Assembly: GCA_021014325.1 (NCBI GenBank)
Contig: CM037458.1
Coordinates: forward strand, 23,357,063 to 23,421,062
Direction of reading: 5' to 3'
Length of the DNA stretch: 64,000 nt
Source of the DNA: Plazaster borealis
Taxonomy: Eukaryota > Echinodermata > Asteroidea > Forcipulatida > Labidiasteridae
Shown here one piece after another: positions 28,801-43,800 of this stretch (positions are counted from its first letter, which is position 1; each line of letters opens with the position of its first letter). The notes below the pieces were generated by a model. The model saw nothing but the letters and a program-made list of their open reading frames with translations. It searched no databases and was not told the origin of the DNA. Both the position numbers and the translations under genes were made by a program.

Positions 28801-31800
28801 CTGTCCCTTCTGCACACTCTTGTACTTGTAGTTTATGTTTTGTCATATCTTTCATCCAATCACTGTACCTAAAAAAAACCAATTATTTTTTACTATATAA
28901 TTTTTGTTGTTGATAGATAGATAGAATAAATCGCTGCCAAAAAGTTGTATCTCTTAAAATAGCACTTATGTTCATGCGAGTTAAAAACGTTGTATCTTGC
29001 TTAAAACAGCCCAGATGTACACACAAAACAAGTACGCGCCAAGTTACATCGATTTTACACAGAAATTTGTTCTTGCGAGATAGAATGTTTTTGCAAAATC
29101 GAGATACAACGTTCCTATCAAAACAAAAAATGTCCAGTGTGGAATGTACAAACCAATTTATTATTGGTACCAAAATGACGTCATGATTCAAATTTCACTC
29201 TGAAAGAATATCAAAGAAAATTAGATTTTACATCATATTCAAGTGAGGTTACATACTTATTTAATATTTGTTCCACTTTCATAAGGATTCTATCTATTGG
29301 AAAATTAGTGCATCACGAAAACTGACTTTAGAGCCCCTATTTAAATATAGGGGAAAAGAGTACCAGTAGTTAACTATACTTTTAACGCATCTCTAAAACC
29401 TGACCTGAACAAGCAGATAGGCATGAATGAACTCTTTCAAACACCATTGATGCTTTTGACCAAAGGTTGACCTCTCAAAAAATGAGCTTCAGTCACGAAA
29501 ACTGACTTTAGAGCCCCTATTTAAATATAGGGGAAAAGAGTACCGATAGTTAACTATACTTTTAACGCATCTCTAAAACCTGACCTGAACAAGCAGATAG
29601 GCATGAATGAACTCTTTCAAACACCATTGATGCTTTTGACCAAATGTTGACCTCTCAAAAAATGAGCTTCAGGGGAGCTGACTGGGAGTTTACATTGGTG
29701 ACAAATGTGTTATTGAAAAAAACTATTTCCCTGTTGACCTTAAAGAGAGGCAATTCTCTGAATTGTTTGTTCGAATAGCAGTCTTTTTTTTTGTAAATCC
29801 AAGTTGGTAATAAGAATTTACACAAATCTAATCTTCAAGATGTTCTCTCCTGCAGTAGCTGGGACACGTGGTTGACAAAAAGTTATTTTCATTAAAAAAG
29901 TTGTTTGCTCACTTTGTTGGTCAAAACAAACAAAACTATGTTTTGTCTTTAAGCAAAGGCTCAGCCTTCGCTGTAGAATTACCATTCAATAGCCCAAATT
30001 GCTCAAGAGAGTTTTGTTGTTCACTTATAAACTCTAGAGGACCTCTACCTGGTACCTCACATTCAGGTTCAGATATTGATTGCACTTTAAGATCGGGAAG
30101 CAGACTCTGTTTAAAGTCCTCCTCCCCCCCCCCCCATCACATTAAGTCTTCGCATTCCAATCAATTTCCGCAAGTTGCGTTCGTGGGAAGATACGTGGGA
30201 TGATCAGATGTTGAAGAAGTAAGGCCAGACTTCTCACCTACGCATAACGGATGTGAATCACGTTAATACGTGCACAACAAGCTTTATTTATTGGCCGTTG
30301 TCAATTTCCGCGCGGGACGCATTTGTACCCTGGGGAATGCCAATGATCAAAGTAAATTTGTTTTTCTTAACAGCAGGCCTGTGATTTGTTCAGGTATTTC
30401 CAGATTTTTTGATATACACCTCCCATGCTTTTTAATGGCCCCAATTTACCTGAAAACCTTTTTATTTTATTTTATTTGTGGTGATGTAAAGAGTCTTTAG
30501 AACTGGATGATCATGTAGGATGTTAATTGTCGGGATAAAGAATATATTGTGTTTACCCTTACATCGGCGGTATTAAGCACTGTATACTCTGTACTTTCCC
30601 AAGTTCTGTGAACAAAATCTACAGGCAAATCAGGGTAAAAAACAAATTATATTCTTTATATTCAAATTGTATTCTTTTTGCTCGATGCAAAATTAACACC
30701 TATTAAATCGTTGCGGTACCCGCTGCTAACACATAGGATTCGAGCTGCCTCTAGCCACCGGGCTAGCTCGGTGGTCTTGTGGTAAGACATGCTCTAGCAA
30801 TGCAAAGGTCTTGGGTTCGACTCCCACCCGAGTGATTTGCCTTTGGATTTTTTTTACAGAACTCAGGAAAGTACTGAGTATAAAGTGCTTAAAACACATC
30901 GGTGCAAGGGTAAAAACAAATTATATTGGCTGATTATGTATACTAAACAAATCTGAACTAACGTCAATTATTTTATTGACACTGAATATGTCCATCCACC
31001 TCCGGTTGTGTTTTTTATTGGAGAGTTGTAGTGTATTTCCAATTAGCAAGGTCAGAGCCCTTCAGGATGCTATTGTGCTGATTCATTGCATTGGTTGTCA
31101 GATATTGGCTGTATTGAATCACATGGTTGAATGGCTTGATTAATGTCTACAAGTATTCCCACCTCTCCATGCATATGGCTCTTTGCTGTTGTCACAGGCG
31201 TATAGTTATTATGGTGAAAACACGGTTGTATGAGAAAGGCTTCATTGCTGAAGCCTTTCTCAGATTCAAATGTTTGGATGAAAAGTTGTCTCTTTCTTGA
31301 AAACTACATTACTTCAAAGGGAGTCGTTTCTAACAATGTTTTATGACATCAACAGCTCTCCAGTGTTCTTTACCAAGTAAATTTTTATGGTTATTAACCA
31401 AAAGTACAGCCAGCCTTAAACCTATACCAATGTGTGATCAGCACTGTATACTCAGAGCTTCCAGGGTCCTGCAGAAAGAAATGTCTTCTCTATTCCCAAT
31501 GCAGAATTATAACATCTATGAAACAGTTGAAGAACTAAGCAGTTTCACGAATTCCGAAATCTACTCCCCGGCAGTAGAATAAATAACAAGACATGTTCTC
31601 AAAGAACAAAATCTACACAGCAAAGTAGATATACACATGGTGTTACCACAAACCGAATATACCTTGATAAATAACAGCCCATGTTTTTATTTTATTTTTT
31701 AAATTGATTTCTTTTAAAGTGTGGTGTTTCTTGGGTTTTATTTGTAGGATTGTAGTCTTGGTAGATACAAAATTTAAGAAATTAAGTGTTGGTGGAAAAT

Positions 31801-34800
31801 GTTTTCTTGCACGTGGCAGTATTTCAGACAATGTTATCAGGACTTCTGGTAAAAGTAACCCTTAAGTCTTTTACAGGTCGTTTCTACCTCATTGCTGTTC
31901 ATATATCATACTTCAGATTTCAAATTGATGACGCGTTGGAGACAATGAAAGCCTAATTTTCCCAGCTGTGATAAATTAATCATGCTGTGTAGAGCATCAG
32001 TAGTTTATCCATGGCTTATGCAAATGATAGAAGTCATTCCTTTTTTAAGAAAAGAGAAACAAATGTGCAGAAATTTTTAATCACATGTATGGATTGTAAT
32101 TTAGACACGTTTCTATATTATCGATTCATTAGGTGTTAAATTTGCATCAGGGATAAATAATTATGTTTGTGTTTAACCTGACATCAATGTGTGTTAAAGG
32201 TATCGTACACGTTTGGTAATGACTCAAAACAAATATTAGCATAAAAACTTACTTGGTAACCAGCAACGGAGAGCTGTTGATAGTATAAAACATTGTAGGA
32301 AACGACTCCCTCTGAAGTAACGTAGTTTTTGAGAAAGAGGTAATTTATTCCTATCTGAAAGCACACAAATTTGTCATTTTCATCATTTTCTTGCAACTTC
32401 GATGACCAAAATTGAGCCCAAATTTTCACAGGCTTGTTATTTTATGCATATGTTGGGATACACCAAGTGAGAACACTGGTCTTTGACAATTTCCGAACGT
32501 GTTCAATGCCTTTAAAGGGATTGTATGGGTTTGGTTATTGGAACCCACTGTTTGTTTTAATCCTATATTTGTATATATATACCATAAAACTAACCTGTGA
32601 AAATTTCATTTTAAAAGGTGGTAGCGTTTTTTTTAGATATTGCCGAAAATCTGGAATGGTTATGTCCACGCAGGAAGAATAATTGCAATTGGCATACACT
32701 ATCTGAGAAATTGTCTGAAAATTTATCAAATGTATGATAAACCATTTTCTATTTTCATTGTTTTGCAACTGAATTGGATTAAATTTTTCACCGGATGATA
32801 AGTAATTTTCAAAATATGAAAAAAAACAACCTAAAAACTCTGATAGGGTACTCCCCATCCCCAACTTGTACCCGCTGCAAAAATTAAGGATTCAAGCTGC
32901 CTCTATCTACCACAGGCAAGCTCGGTGGTCAAGCGGTATGACATCTGCTCTAGAATGGCATAGGTCATAGGTATTCCAAGCCAACCCGAATGATACTGGT
33001 ATGTCTGTGGATTTTGTCACTAGGACTCGGGGTAGACAGTGCTTAACACACATCAATGTATGGGTTGGTAAAACACACACAAATATTCTTTACCCTCTGA
33101 TGCAAATTTAACATCTATTTAAAAATTGATGTACATTCTCCCCATTGAAGGGATGACCATTTTGTGAAAATTACTTTCATTCCTACATCTAGTCCTCAAA
33201 GGTACACCCAAACAACTGGCTTGTGAACATTATTTCTAAGTGTTCACATTTTAACACACCTAATAATTATTCAGTTTGTCGGGGATTTTGTACACATTCA
33301 AAATCTGCTTGCCTTGCCTTGGCTATAGGCCGTGTTCATCCAGTATCGGATGTTGCCCTCTTCATGTGCTCACCACTTTCCTCTGTCTTGTGCTTGTCTT
33401 ATCCATGTTTACCCAGGTAGGATGGTTGTTTCTCCACCTCTTTTTCTGTCTGCCTCGTTTCCTCTTCCCTGTTCTTGGTTGCCGATCTGAAATTCTTCTG
33501 GTCCATCTGTTGCCATGTAGGCGTGCAACGTGTCCAGCCCATCTCCACTTTGCCTACCTGATTTTTACAATTATGTCCTTTACTCCTGTTGAAAAAAATC
33601 TGCTTATTTTAGGCAAATGAAAATAGGAATTGTGTGTTTTGGGGAAGTTGTTCTCACGTATTAGATCAATATTTCAGAAGAAAATCATTGTCAGGTTAAT
33701 TGGAAACTGCTACCAAGTTTTAAAAAGGAAGCCTTTAAGGATGGAAATCATTCATAAGTTTTTAACTGTTTATGACCTGTAACCTAAACTTCTTGGGGTA
33801 ATCCTATTTTATCTTCTCTTAGAGATCAGAGTTTGCGGTTGTTTTCATCTCTTCTACACCCACATGCATAATGAATCAGATCGCAAAGTATTTCTTTGTC
33901 GAACCGTCTCCCAGAATGGCCTCTTCAAACGCATGAAATATTCAAGCCCTTCTAGACTCTAGCGGTTATCAGATCTTCCTCTCTAAAATAATGCACTTGC
34001 TTTTCGGAAAACAAGCTCCTCACCAGAGGCTCATGAACCTCACAAGAAGAAGAAGAAGAAGAAAAAATAATGGCAAGTCGGGTTTTGAATACTCGGGGGA
34101 GAGAGCGTCCCACGGAGGGGGTAAATTTTCTGACTAACAGTCAAGCTCACCGTATGATACAAAACCCACTCAGTAATTCATGGATTTCACAGTGTCGTTA
34201 CACAGCGTAGTTAATCACACTGACACTGCCATGTCTGTTTCTCAGGAAAGTGCCGCCTGGGTGCTGGTGAATCATGATGATTCTTTGGTAGAAACATCGA
34301 GGGGGGTGTTTATACGCCATGTGTTTATTGACGTGCTCTTGTTCCTATACAAATCAGATTCCACCATCTGTGCAAATGTGCCATAAAGTTTATTTGAACA
34401 TTTTCTCTGAAGATTTATGGTGTGAATTTGCACGGTTATTTTGGTTGTGCTTTCTTGCCGTGCGGCACAGTTGAAATGAAGGATGATATACAAGAGTTAT
34501 TTTTTGAACAAAAACGATTCAAGCCGTTTAACAACCTTCCCGCTGCAAGATTTTAGTCGTTCTGCATTGCTCGCAAAATCAGCATGCCAAGATGTATTGC
34601 ATTTTAATCTTGAAGTCCCATCCATGGTTTGAGGATCGCAGGAAACTACCTTTTAATGAAAGAACACTTCCCGAAAAAACAATCTGCCACAAAACACGAC
34701 AAGTACCATATGTGCACCGTCGATGTTCTTCAGGGTAGAATTTTATCGTCGTAAATGTCACATTTCCCGTATTTTATTTATTGTGTATCATCTGGGCCTG

Positions 34801-37800
34801 CAACGCATCCCAAAGGATAGATCTTCCCATCCTATCTGACCCGCCGTATTTAGGTCACCACGCAATACGTCACTGGGATGTAGCTGGAAGGGATACTCGC
34901 TAAATAGCCATATCAAAGTTACCGCTGTGATGTGGACGCCAAGTGCTTTCTGCTTCTCTCCCTCTCGCTCCACCTCTCTTTCTTTTTCTTCTTTTTTTTC
35001 TGCTCGGAGAATAATGGGCAGGATCAATACAACTTATTGAGTAGGAATGTCAATGCCCTACCATAAATCAGAGGGAAAAATTACTGGTTAAGAAAAAGCC
35101 TGCAAGCACAAAAACTTGCTAAGCACAGAAAAAGCCTTCTTAGAAGAAACAGGTAACCGATCAAAATTTCATAGAGATTACATCGTTGCCACGGGTTCTT
35201 TAACTCATTTTTTGCTTAGCAAACAAATTTGGTAAGCAGTATTTTTTTGTTAAACGGCTTTATGAAATTGGGCACTGATAGAATGGGCGTCGGGGGAATA
35301 TTTGTAAGCGTAAAAGGCCACCACAAAGTCATTCTCTGTAGGGTCTACTGCCACTGCTTTAAGAGTCCTAGGAGCTTTGGCGACAGAGGTGCTATGCGGT
35401 ACAAACCTACATTTAAAGGCATCGTACACGTTTGATAATTGGAGCCTATTGTATGTTTCAAACCTATATAATTGTAGATATATACCATAAAACTAACCTA
35501 TGAAAATTTCATTTCAAAAGGTGGTAGCGTTTTTGAGATATTGCCGAAAATCTGGGGCGGTTATGTCCACGCAGGAAGAATATTCTGCAACGAATACACA
35601 CTCTGAGAAGCCTTATGTGTAACGCTTCTCAGATTCAAATGTTTTTGAGGATAAAAAGTGATATTTTTTTGATAACCGCAGTACTTCAAAGTGAAAAGTT
35701 TCTCAAAATGCATTATACTATCCAAAGCTGCTGTACTATTTAACAAGTAAGTTTTTATTGCCAATAATTATCAGAGTCATTACCAAACAAGTACGATGCC
35801 TTTAATCAAAAACCATTTCATAATTGTTCATATCTACTCAAAATAACAAATATTGCTTGATATATTAATCAGTCACAAGCAATCACTTGAGATTTTGGTC
35901 AGAAAAAGTTGACCAAGACTTGTGCATGCTTAGGAGATCCATGTACATGTAGTTAAAATACATGGGAAAAAGTTGTACAATCTCTTCTCTTCTTCTGGAG
36001 CCCGAAGCTTGGAGGGGCCACTTATGTTATAAACTAACAATATTTGTATCAATTCATCAGATTTACCGCAAGACTTTTCAAACCTGTGAATATATTGTAT
36101 TATTTAAACCTGGTTTTGTTCTCAATGTGCTTTTTTTCTCTCTCTCTCTCTCTTTTAATACTCACAGGAGTGTCCATCAGGTCTCGTCAACGAAGAAACA
36201 TTCAAAGAGATTTATTCACAGTTTTTTCCTCAAGGAGGTAATATAGTAATCTTTACTTACAAGAGACAAGTTCCCCGGGCCTTGAACTTCATTTTGGAAA
36301 GGGCAAGACAAATAATGATAAATGTCTCGCAAAAACAAACTTTGAGTTGTGTGCAGACAACTCGAAAAGGTATATTTTGCAAAAGCAAAGAGAAAAAATA
36401 GTTGAGACGGTTGAGACTAGCTTCTCGCACACCTTCCACATCTTCAAATCCCTTGATTATTCAACTCTAAAAGCAAAATTGTTTTCCACCATGGTCAGAA
36501 AGTGTTTGCAGTTATGAGCTTTATGGAAATGGAGTCTAGGCCGTACATGATGTCGATTGCGTCTGTTTTCACTATTAAGTTCAAGGCTTGAATTTTGTTC
36601 TAACTTTTTGTTTCGAAAATTCCTGCGATATAATACCGTTGAAAAAATGTAAAGATGTTTTGCCTTTCGTTAATACTGTTTTATTTATTCAAGGGAACAA
36701 AAAGAAATATATTTATGAAAATGTCAGTTTGAGGGGTAAAATGGGTTTTACTTTATGTTGTTGCTTATTTGTTGCTAAGCAACAAAGTGGTGACCTAATC
36801 CTGAGTTAGTCCTCATTCGACTCATCCCATAATGGAATAAACATTTGAAATTTCATTGAAGACTACGAGGACAAATTGTTCAGGACTGGTACAGGTGATA
36901 CATCTTTAAACCTATAGGCTGGGCAAAGTGTCGTGACGCTGTTTAGCAAACTTTGACCAACCTTTTTAAATCGTCGGTTCTTTTTAGAACCACTACTACT
37001 CATAGAGACAGTTTTATGTAGACACGGTGTCACCATGCAAAGTTTCAAATCCTACTTTGATCGAGTTCATTTGCTTAGCATTAGAGGGAGGTGAACTTTA
37101 CTCAAAGGCAATGCACATGTCATGATAGTTACCAGTCACTAAAATTCCCTCTATGCTTAAAACAGTTCCATGAAATATGCCATTTGCTAATTAGATTTGA
37201 ATAATGTCTGGTTCAAAGACTTGCTTAGTCGCAAGTTACCACTTGTATTTGAATTCTTCAAACTAAAGAGACAGTTGCTATGTCACAAGATTTGGGGCAA
37301 GCTTTTGTTATATAGAGACTGTGAGCACCCATACACAATTCTGAATGAATGTGTATGACACAATGGTACCAGGGTTTGCTCATCTGGAGGTTGCTATACA
37401 AAAGCTTACCCCGAACCAAGTGACATAGCAAGGTGTATAGTCTGAGAAATTCAAATTTAAACGATAACTTGGGACTAAGCAAATCATTGTACCAGACATT
37501 ATTCAAATCTAACTCGCAAACGGCCTATTGGAGCCGGTCTGTTACCATCAGGGTGAAAGCATTTTTCTTCAACTATCTATTTCTGACTGTTGTTTACTGT
37601 CATTCGATTGTCATTGACAAACATTCTATGTTCATTGTCTTGTTTGTGGACCTAATTTCTCTTCCCTGCTCTATCCACTACCTTACTGCTTTCAGACACA
37701 GGACATCCCATTTACGGCAGATCAAAAGAACCCAAAAGTATGTACAATGTTGATAATGTGATCATCATGATGTGAACATTGCATTCCGGAGCCTGTCCCG

Positions 37801-40800
37801 GGTGGTATCTGCGGAGAGGGTGGATGTGTCGGCCCACTTCATCAAGGGTTCACCCACCCCCTCCCCCCCTTTCTGCTTGCCACCCCCCAGACTCTGTTTC
37901 ATAGATCTGCTAACCGGGCAATATTCACTAAGCGAAAACTAGCAGGGAGCCAATCACAAATGCTATGATACATGTATGATCATTTTGGTGGGTGCCTTGT
38001 TTCTTGTGCTAAACAAAATGTGTTGTGTGCTTAATCTTTTAGAGACCTTTCATTTCTGTATAATCATCACAAAATGCCAAGACATTGCTAATATTGTTCA
38101 TTTCTTTAATCAAATTTTGCCAGTAAAAATGTCAACAGAAATAACATGAAACAGAAAATTTAGTTTTGTGTTCAGAAATTGGGATACTATGTTAACATAC
38201 TACATTGGAAAATTTCATATTCAGACATGACCTTTACTTTGACCTCTTTATGTGAATGGAAGTAGGTCAAACCTTGCAGCCGTTTGCAGCCACTATGAGC
38301 ATTTTGGTACAAGCCGCTTGTGGCCGCTATGGTCTAAAGGGTTAAAGTTGACAGCTCTATGAAACAGGTCAACAGGTCACCTGATGCCTGATGAAAGTGC
38401 CTGAACCTGCACGATCTCCACCAATCCATTCATCAAAGGACCTTATTGTGTAATAACCATAGAGCATTAGCAGCACACTTGCAATCAAAGTATCTCCCTC
38501 GTCAAATTACGTTAATGATGCGTCAAACTGGGGAGGGGCACGCTACATTGGAGCACTGTCAATAAAACAGACTTTGATAAATGTGTAATAATGCAGCATT
38601 TCCAATAGGAAGGGCATGATCAACACACAGATATCCCACCATCATCACATGCATGTGTGGTAGAATGTTTATCGTGCTTGCCGGTGAGCAGCTTACGTTT
38701 TGTACTCCTGGACGGAGACCAGCAATTAATGGTTAAATGTTTGAAGAGCACTTAAACCGTTGTAAGAAGCCGACAGTTGAAAAGCACAGCTCAAATTTGT
38801 GTTTAACAATATGAGCACACTATTTAGCAGTCAGTATTTCACCGTGATCTTTTTAGTGTGCGTGATGACTATAGCTCTGTGAGTGCTATATACAATCTTT
38901 TATTAATACGATACTTATGAATTATGAGAAATCACATTTTGTTTAGAGATTCATCGCTTAGAAGCATCTCAGCTCTCGGGGCTGCAACTGGAGCTGTTAA
39001 AAAATGTGTGCAAAGTGCAACATGTTCAATCAAACACGGAAAACATCTCATGAATGTCATTCTGGTATACTTCAGAGTGAAAAAGCATTTATGTTAAGTG
39101 TCCCACTCAAAGCAAACTTGACTGCAGGAGTCCCACATACTGGAAATTCTGGAATTAAGTCGCGGAATAATCATAGAGAAAAGACTATGCATCCAATACA
39201 CTGCCACACCACTCCGTAATCTTTAGAATAGACTGTTCAACTACTGCACCTGAAAAAACAAATCCCTCAGCCATATACAACCCAACAGAATTTGTAGGGA
39301 CTATACTGCCGTCGCATCAAGCCCGTACGCGAGTCCTTGCATGCGATAAAATCAGCTTAAGCCTCCAAGTTTTCACTTAGTGATCGAGTGACTGAGTTGA
39401 TCATTCCTTGAAAAAATACCGGCCGGAGTGGGTTATTTTGCTCTTTCCATCATAACGTGCAGTTTTAAATGTACACTCATCAACACTTGTACCATGTACA
39501 ATGCAGTATTAAAGACTTGTTGATCATGAATAATTCATCTCATGTTGTCACTACTTTATGTTTCTCCATCAAGTTCTTTTTGTGTCGTTGGTTTTTATTT
39601 TTCATGACCTCATGATCGTGATTGATGTCGCTGAGTTGATTACATAAAAAATGTAGATGTCCATTAAAGATAAACACTTTAAAGGGGCAGGATGCTTTCA
39701 CATGAGGAGTTCGAAAATGTGTACATAATTTTTACCATGTTACAAATTTTTAAGTCACAAAATATTGGTTTTGTAAATAAAACCATTTCTTAGAAGATGG
39801 TACTTCTTTTTGGACTGTCATTTTATTGTAATTGATCCAGTTCATATGTTGAAAAAAAAACTATTTTTAAAAAACAACTCTAACTCAGAATTGTTTTCAA
39901 AAACATCTGGAAAATCCTCTTTCGGCTTATTTTGTTTAATTGATTTACATGGGAAGGTTGAAATAAACATCTCTGAGTCCTCCTCCCTTCCAATCAAGAT
40001 AAAAGTCAAGAGTTTGATATATCTTTGTGCTTTTTGATGAAAAAGCCATTTGTGAGTTAAATTTTAACGAGGCCTATCGGTTTTGCTGAATACAATGACT
40101 TGCTTGATCATAAGTGACGGCTCCAATTTGAGTTTACCCGACTGTAAAGACATTGTTATGTCTGATTTGGGTTTAGATTTTTATGTTCCAACTCTAAAAT
40201 AACACACGTGTATGACTTCACTGACTACTGTGGACTTAGTGGTTCATGGGACAGTGCATATCCACAGTAAAAACAGCAATTGAAATCATCCATATGAAGA
40301 CATTGCCTGCTTGTTCCTGTGCCATTTCATGGTGTAGTATTTGTCCAAGCTAACCTTGACTGATGATGGAGCCTCCAAACCATATAGAATGTTTTTATTT
40401 ACTCACTCGTGTCATAACAAATGTTGATTCAGCAAACAACACATCAGAAGGAGAGCTGGAATATTACGAGATGTGTTTTTTGTAAATCTCTTATTAAAAA
40501 AAAAGTGGTTTCATTTTCCTGATTGCGCTATGTTTTTGTTTTCCTACAGATTCCAGCCACTATGCTCATTTTGTCTTCAATTCGTTTGACACAGATCACA
40601 ATGGCTCGATTACTTTTGAGGTAACAAGAAATAATTTAATACACCCGCATGGTCTACCTCTAATATGCCCCCCCCTACTACCCACACCCACTTCCACCCC
40701 CTTCCTTCACCCTAGCAGTGCCTTTGTGTTTTTTATATGTAATGCCTTGCATTTTTTGAGCTGTAAATTACTCCTTTTTTTAAGAATGCAAATAATTTGT

Positions 40801-43800
40801 TTTAGGAACAACGACTGCACTCAAAGTAAACATAAGTTCAAAGCCAACTTTTAAAATTTTATTTCAGTCACAACTTCAATTTTCACAAAGGTAATTTTAA
40901 GGTTATTTGGTGTGTTGTAACCAATGAGAATGTGTTACAAAGAGGCCAGATGTAAATAGCCCTGCCAATACCAATACACAGTCCGAAAGTTATGCCATTT
41001 TAATCGGCCTGGGATAATGCTGGGGTTAAATCTACTTCTCTGACGAACACCTCCGCACAATAGACCTTATACCGTGTAAAACATTTATGTAACGCTAAGT
41101 CCATAAGTTAATTATCACATATAACTGGCTTCATAATCACAGGAGAGTGGAACGAGACCAGGTTTAACTGGTTCATAACAAGATTTGGCTTTCTCAAAAA
41201 CTGTAAAAGCTCTGCTTGGTATTAATAACCTTCAGAGACTATAGTCAAAGAGCCAATCATGTTGGGAAATGTTTCTGTAAGAAGTGCTCCTACCTGATGA
41301 GAGAAAATAATAACAGAAACGTGACAAGTTATGAAAATAGCCAGAAAGGCAATTTTATAAGCATCATATCCCTTGATCGATAACTACAACTATGGTGTGA
41401 AGCACTGTATACTCGGTACTTTTCCAAGTTCTGTGAATGCAAATCCACAGGCAAATCTCTCGGGTGGGATTTGAACCCACGACTTTTGCATTGCTAGAGC
41501 AAATGTCTTACCACTAGACCACTGAGCTAGTCCAGTGGCTAGAGGCAGTTTGAATCGGGGATCGGGGATAAAGGGTAAAAACCAAATTATATTCTTTATC
41601 CCCGATGCAAAAATTAACATCTATTGAAAAGTTATAAGCTTTCATTTGAGGTATTGCATGAAACAAATCCGCTGATGATCTGTGGTAGTTAAAAACTAAA
41701 AAAGAGTTATTGTCGGGATCCCGACATTAAATCACATGCATCAGCCATGAGCAAAAAATTTGCATATGCGAATGTTTGTGTATGTTTTTCATTATGAACC
41801 GGCATCATCTGTCAAATTTCGTTCAGAGAAAATGTTCTGGAAACAAATTTCTTTCAGCAAAAAATCAGGACATGCAACTTTAAGATCGGGAAACCTTCCA
41901 CTGTTTCATCAGTGTTACATCCAGTGGCTTAAGATTAACCAACTGAAGTGGCAGAAATAAGAATGCCTCTAAGAAGTTCGCATCTCTGAATATTGAGGTG
42001 GAAAGAAATCCAATTACAGTAAAGCTATGTATCGTGAAACCTCAGCAGTGTATTCAGGCACTGTGTGCAGTGTGCACTGCTCAACCTGAAGTAAAGAGAT
42101 TGTACAACATGCATTTATGGGCAAATATGTGGTTACTCACGTATCAATGACAACTGGAACTAAATAAAAGAAGGTTTTTCTGAACGATTGTTGTGACTTT
42201 ATATGTTGCTTTTGATAACATTGAATAATGAAAACAAATTGTTTTGAAAACCAGATTGATTGTTTTATTTGAAAAACCATTGGAAAAACATGAACTAGTT
42301 TATGGCCTACAATCGCTGAGACTTGTCTCATTGATGTTGTCAATGTAATGTGAAAACCATGGAAATACTCTTGGGAAAAACATCAGCTAGATTCTGGGCT
42401 ACAACCTCTTGAAGACTTAATTGATGTTGTCACTGGAATGTGAAAACCGTACCTTTGGAAAATATAAACTAGATTCCGGGAAGGTCTCTCAGAGACCTAT
42501 CTAATTGATGTTGTCAATGTAACACCATGGCTCTTCCATTGGGAAAACATGAACTAGTTTATGGCCTACAATCTATAAGACTTATCTAACAGATGCTGTC
42601 AATGTAATGGGGAAAAACCATGAAGCTACACTTCGAAAACGTAAGCTAGATTCTGGGCTACAACCTCTTTAAGACTAAATTGATGTTGTCGATGTAGTGT
42701 GAAAAACCATGGAAACACCCTTGGAAAACATCAGCTAGATTCTGTGACAGTCGCTTAGAGACTTATCCAATTGATGATATCAATGTAGTGTGAAAGACCA
42801 TGGAACTGCTCTTGGAAAACTATCATAAAGTAGTAGCTTCTTCTTGGGAAAAAGTTGTGGTTCTTAGAAGAAGCAGAGGTAAGACAAGTCTCGGCATTTT
42901 AAGTATTGTGTATTCTGCTTGTCTTCAAGAAAAACTAGAGTACAATGAGACAACTCTCACCTCTGGTGCTTTTCAGATATTATTATATCATCACTTTGAT
43001 TGTTTCAAGCTTCAAAACATTGGTTATTAGCAGCAACAAGTAAACAAAATTCCAAATTAGAATTGATTGTCTTTAAACTATTTACTTACTTAGTGTAAGG
43101 TAGGAGCAAAAACAAGTACTTATGAGAAAGTTTTCTCAAGTAAGGTTTACTTTAAACCATGTACATGAAAGCTTTCTACTATTTAGCTTTCTCCTGAAGA
43201 TGATCAGAGCATACTGATCAAATCGTTGTCTTGGTGCAAGACGTTGTTGTTCATTATCGCGATTCTCCCTGTCCGCACGCTATCATGTATGCACCAATCA
43301 TTGAATGAAAGCGGGCGCTGTTATGAAAACCTGATTCCATCACCCAAGGCCCACTTTGTGTAAAACAACTCACTGACAGGTTCGTGGCGTTCAGCGAACA
43401 CCGTCTATCGATCCACTTATCGTGCTTTGTATGTAGTGTAGAGTGTGTATGGTTTTACTAACATCAACGTAAGAACATCTTGCATTATTTTATTTTTTTC
43501 AGAACCACCAAAATTCATAGAGATTATTGTTTTCTGTGTTATCACAAACCTTACTAGATTGTACCTCCACCATGCAAAGTTTCAAATCCTACCACTATTA
43601 AGTAATACTTCTGTCGGGAAATGCTACCATCTTTCAGGAAGTTTTGTGTGATTGCTACAGACTGTGCAAGTCTTATGCGAATTCAAACATTGGGACATAT
43701 GAAAAGTGCGCAATTTTTTTTTCTTTACACATCAAAGTAATGCATATGGGAACCCAAGCTTCAAAGTTTACATGCGAGACTTGACTGGTATATCGCTCAC

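Larger units (their letters stand above)
32165..33071. mobile_element. tRNA-containing palindromic element interrupted by two TTAAAGG elements
   Basis: The left end (gtttaacctgacatcaatgt) and the right end (acacatcaatgtatgggttg) belong to the 30552 family. Its tRNA-like part lies at about 32920-32995. Between them are a full TTAAAGG-ended element (32194-32515) and part of a second one starting at 32511, apparently inserted at a TTAA. Confidence 0.55.
28701..36167 (+). other. KCNIP intron 2, 7.5 kb
   Basis: GT-AG intron containing the 180-bp tandem duplication (29313-29672), tRNA-containing palindromic elements (30552-30913 and about 32165-33071), TTAAAGG-ended elements, an antisense LINE fragment near 33.4-33.6 kb and a short GAA tract near 34050. 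No gene was recognised. Confidence 0.8.
36238..40549 (+). other. KCNIP intron 3, 4.3 kb
   Basis: GT-AG intron with an inverted-repeat element (37186-37512) and a nested pair of short transposons (37893-38370). The rest (38.4-40.5 kb) shows no recognisable gene, only part of a dispersed repeat near 40041-40160. Confidence 0.8.

Noticed and set aside
35561..35764. Minus-strand frame of 67 codons ([16 protein letters not shown]...)
   Set aside because: The same frame recurs at 58379-58735 inside the same short transposon family, so it is repeat-borne and has no domain.
41457..41535. Functional tRNA gene on the minus strand
   Set aside because: A and B boxes are good, but the anticodon loop appears too long, and the sequence is embedded in a repeated palindromic element with other copies.
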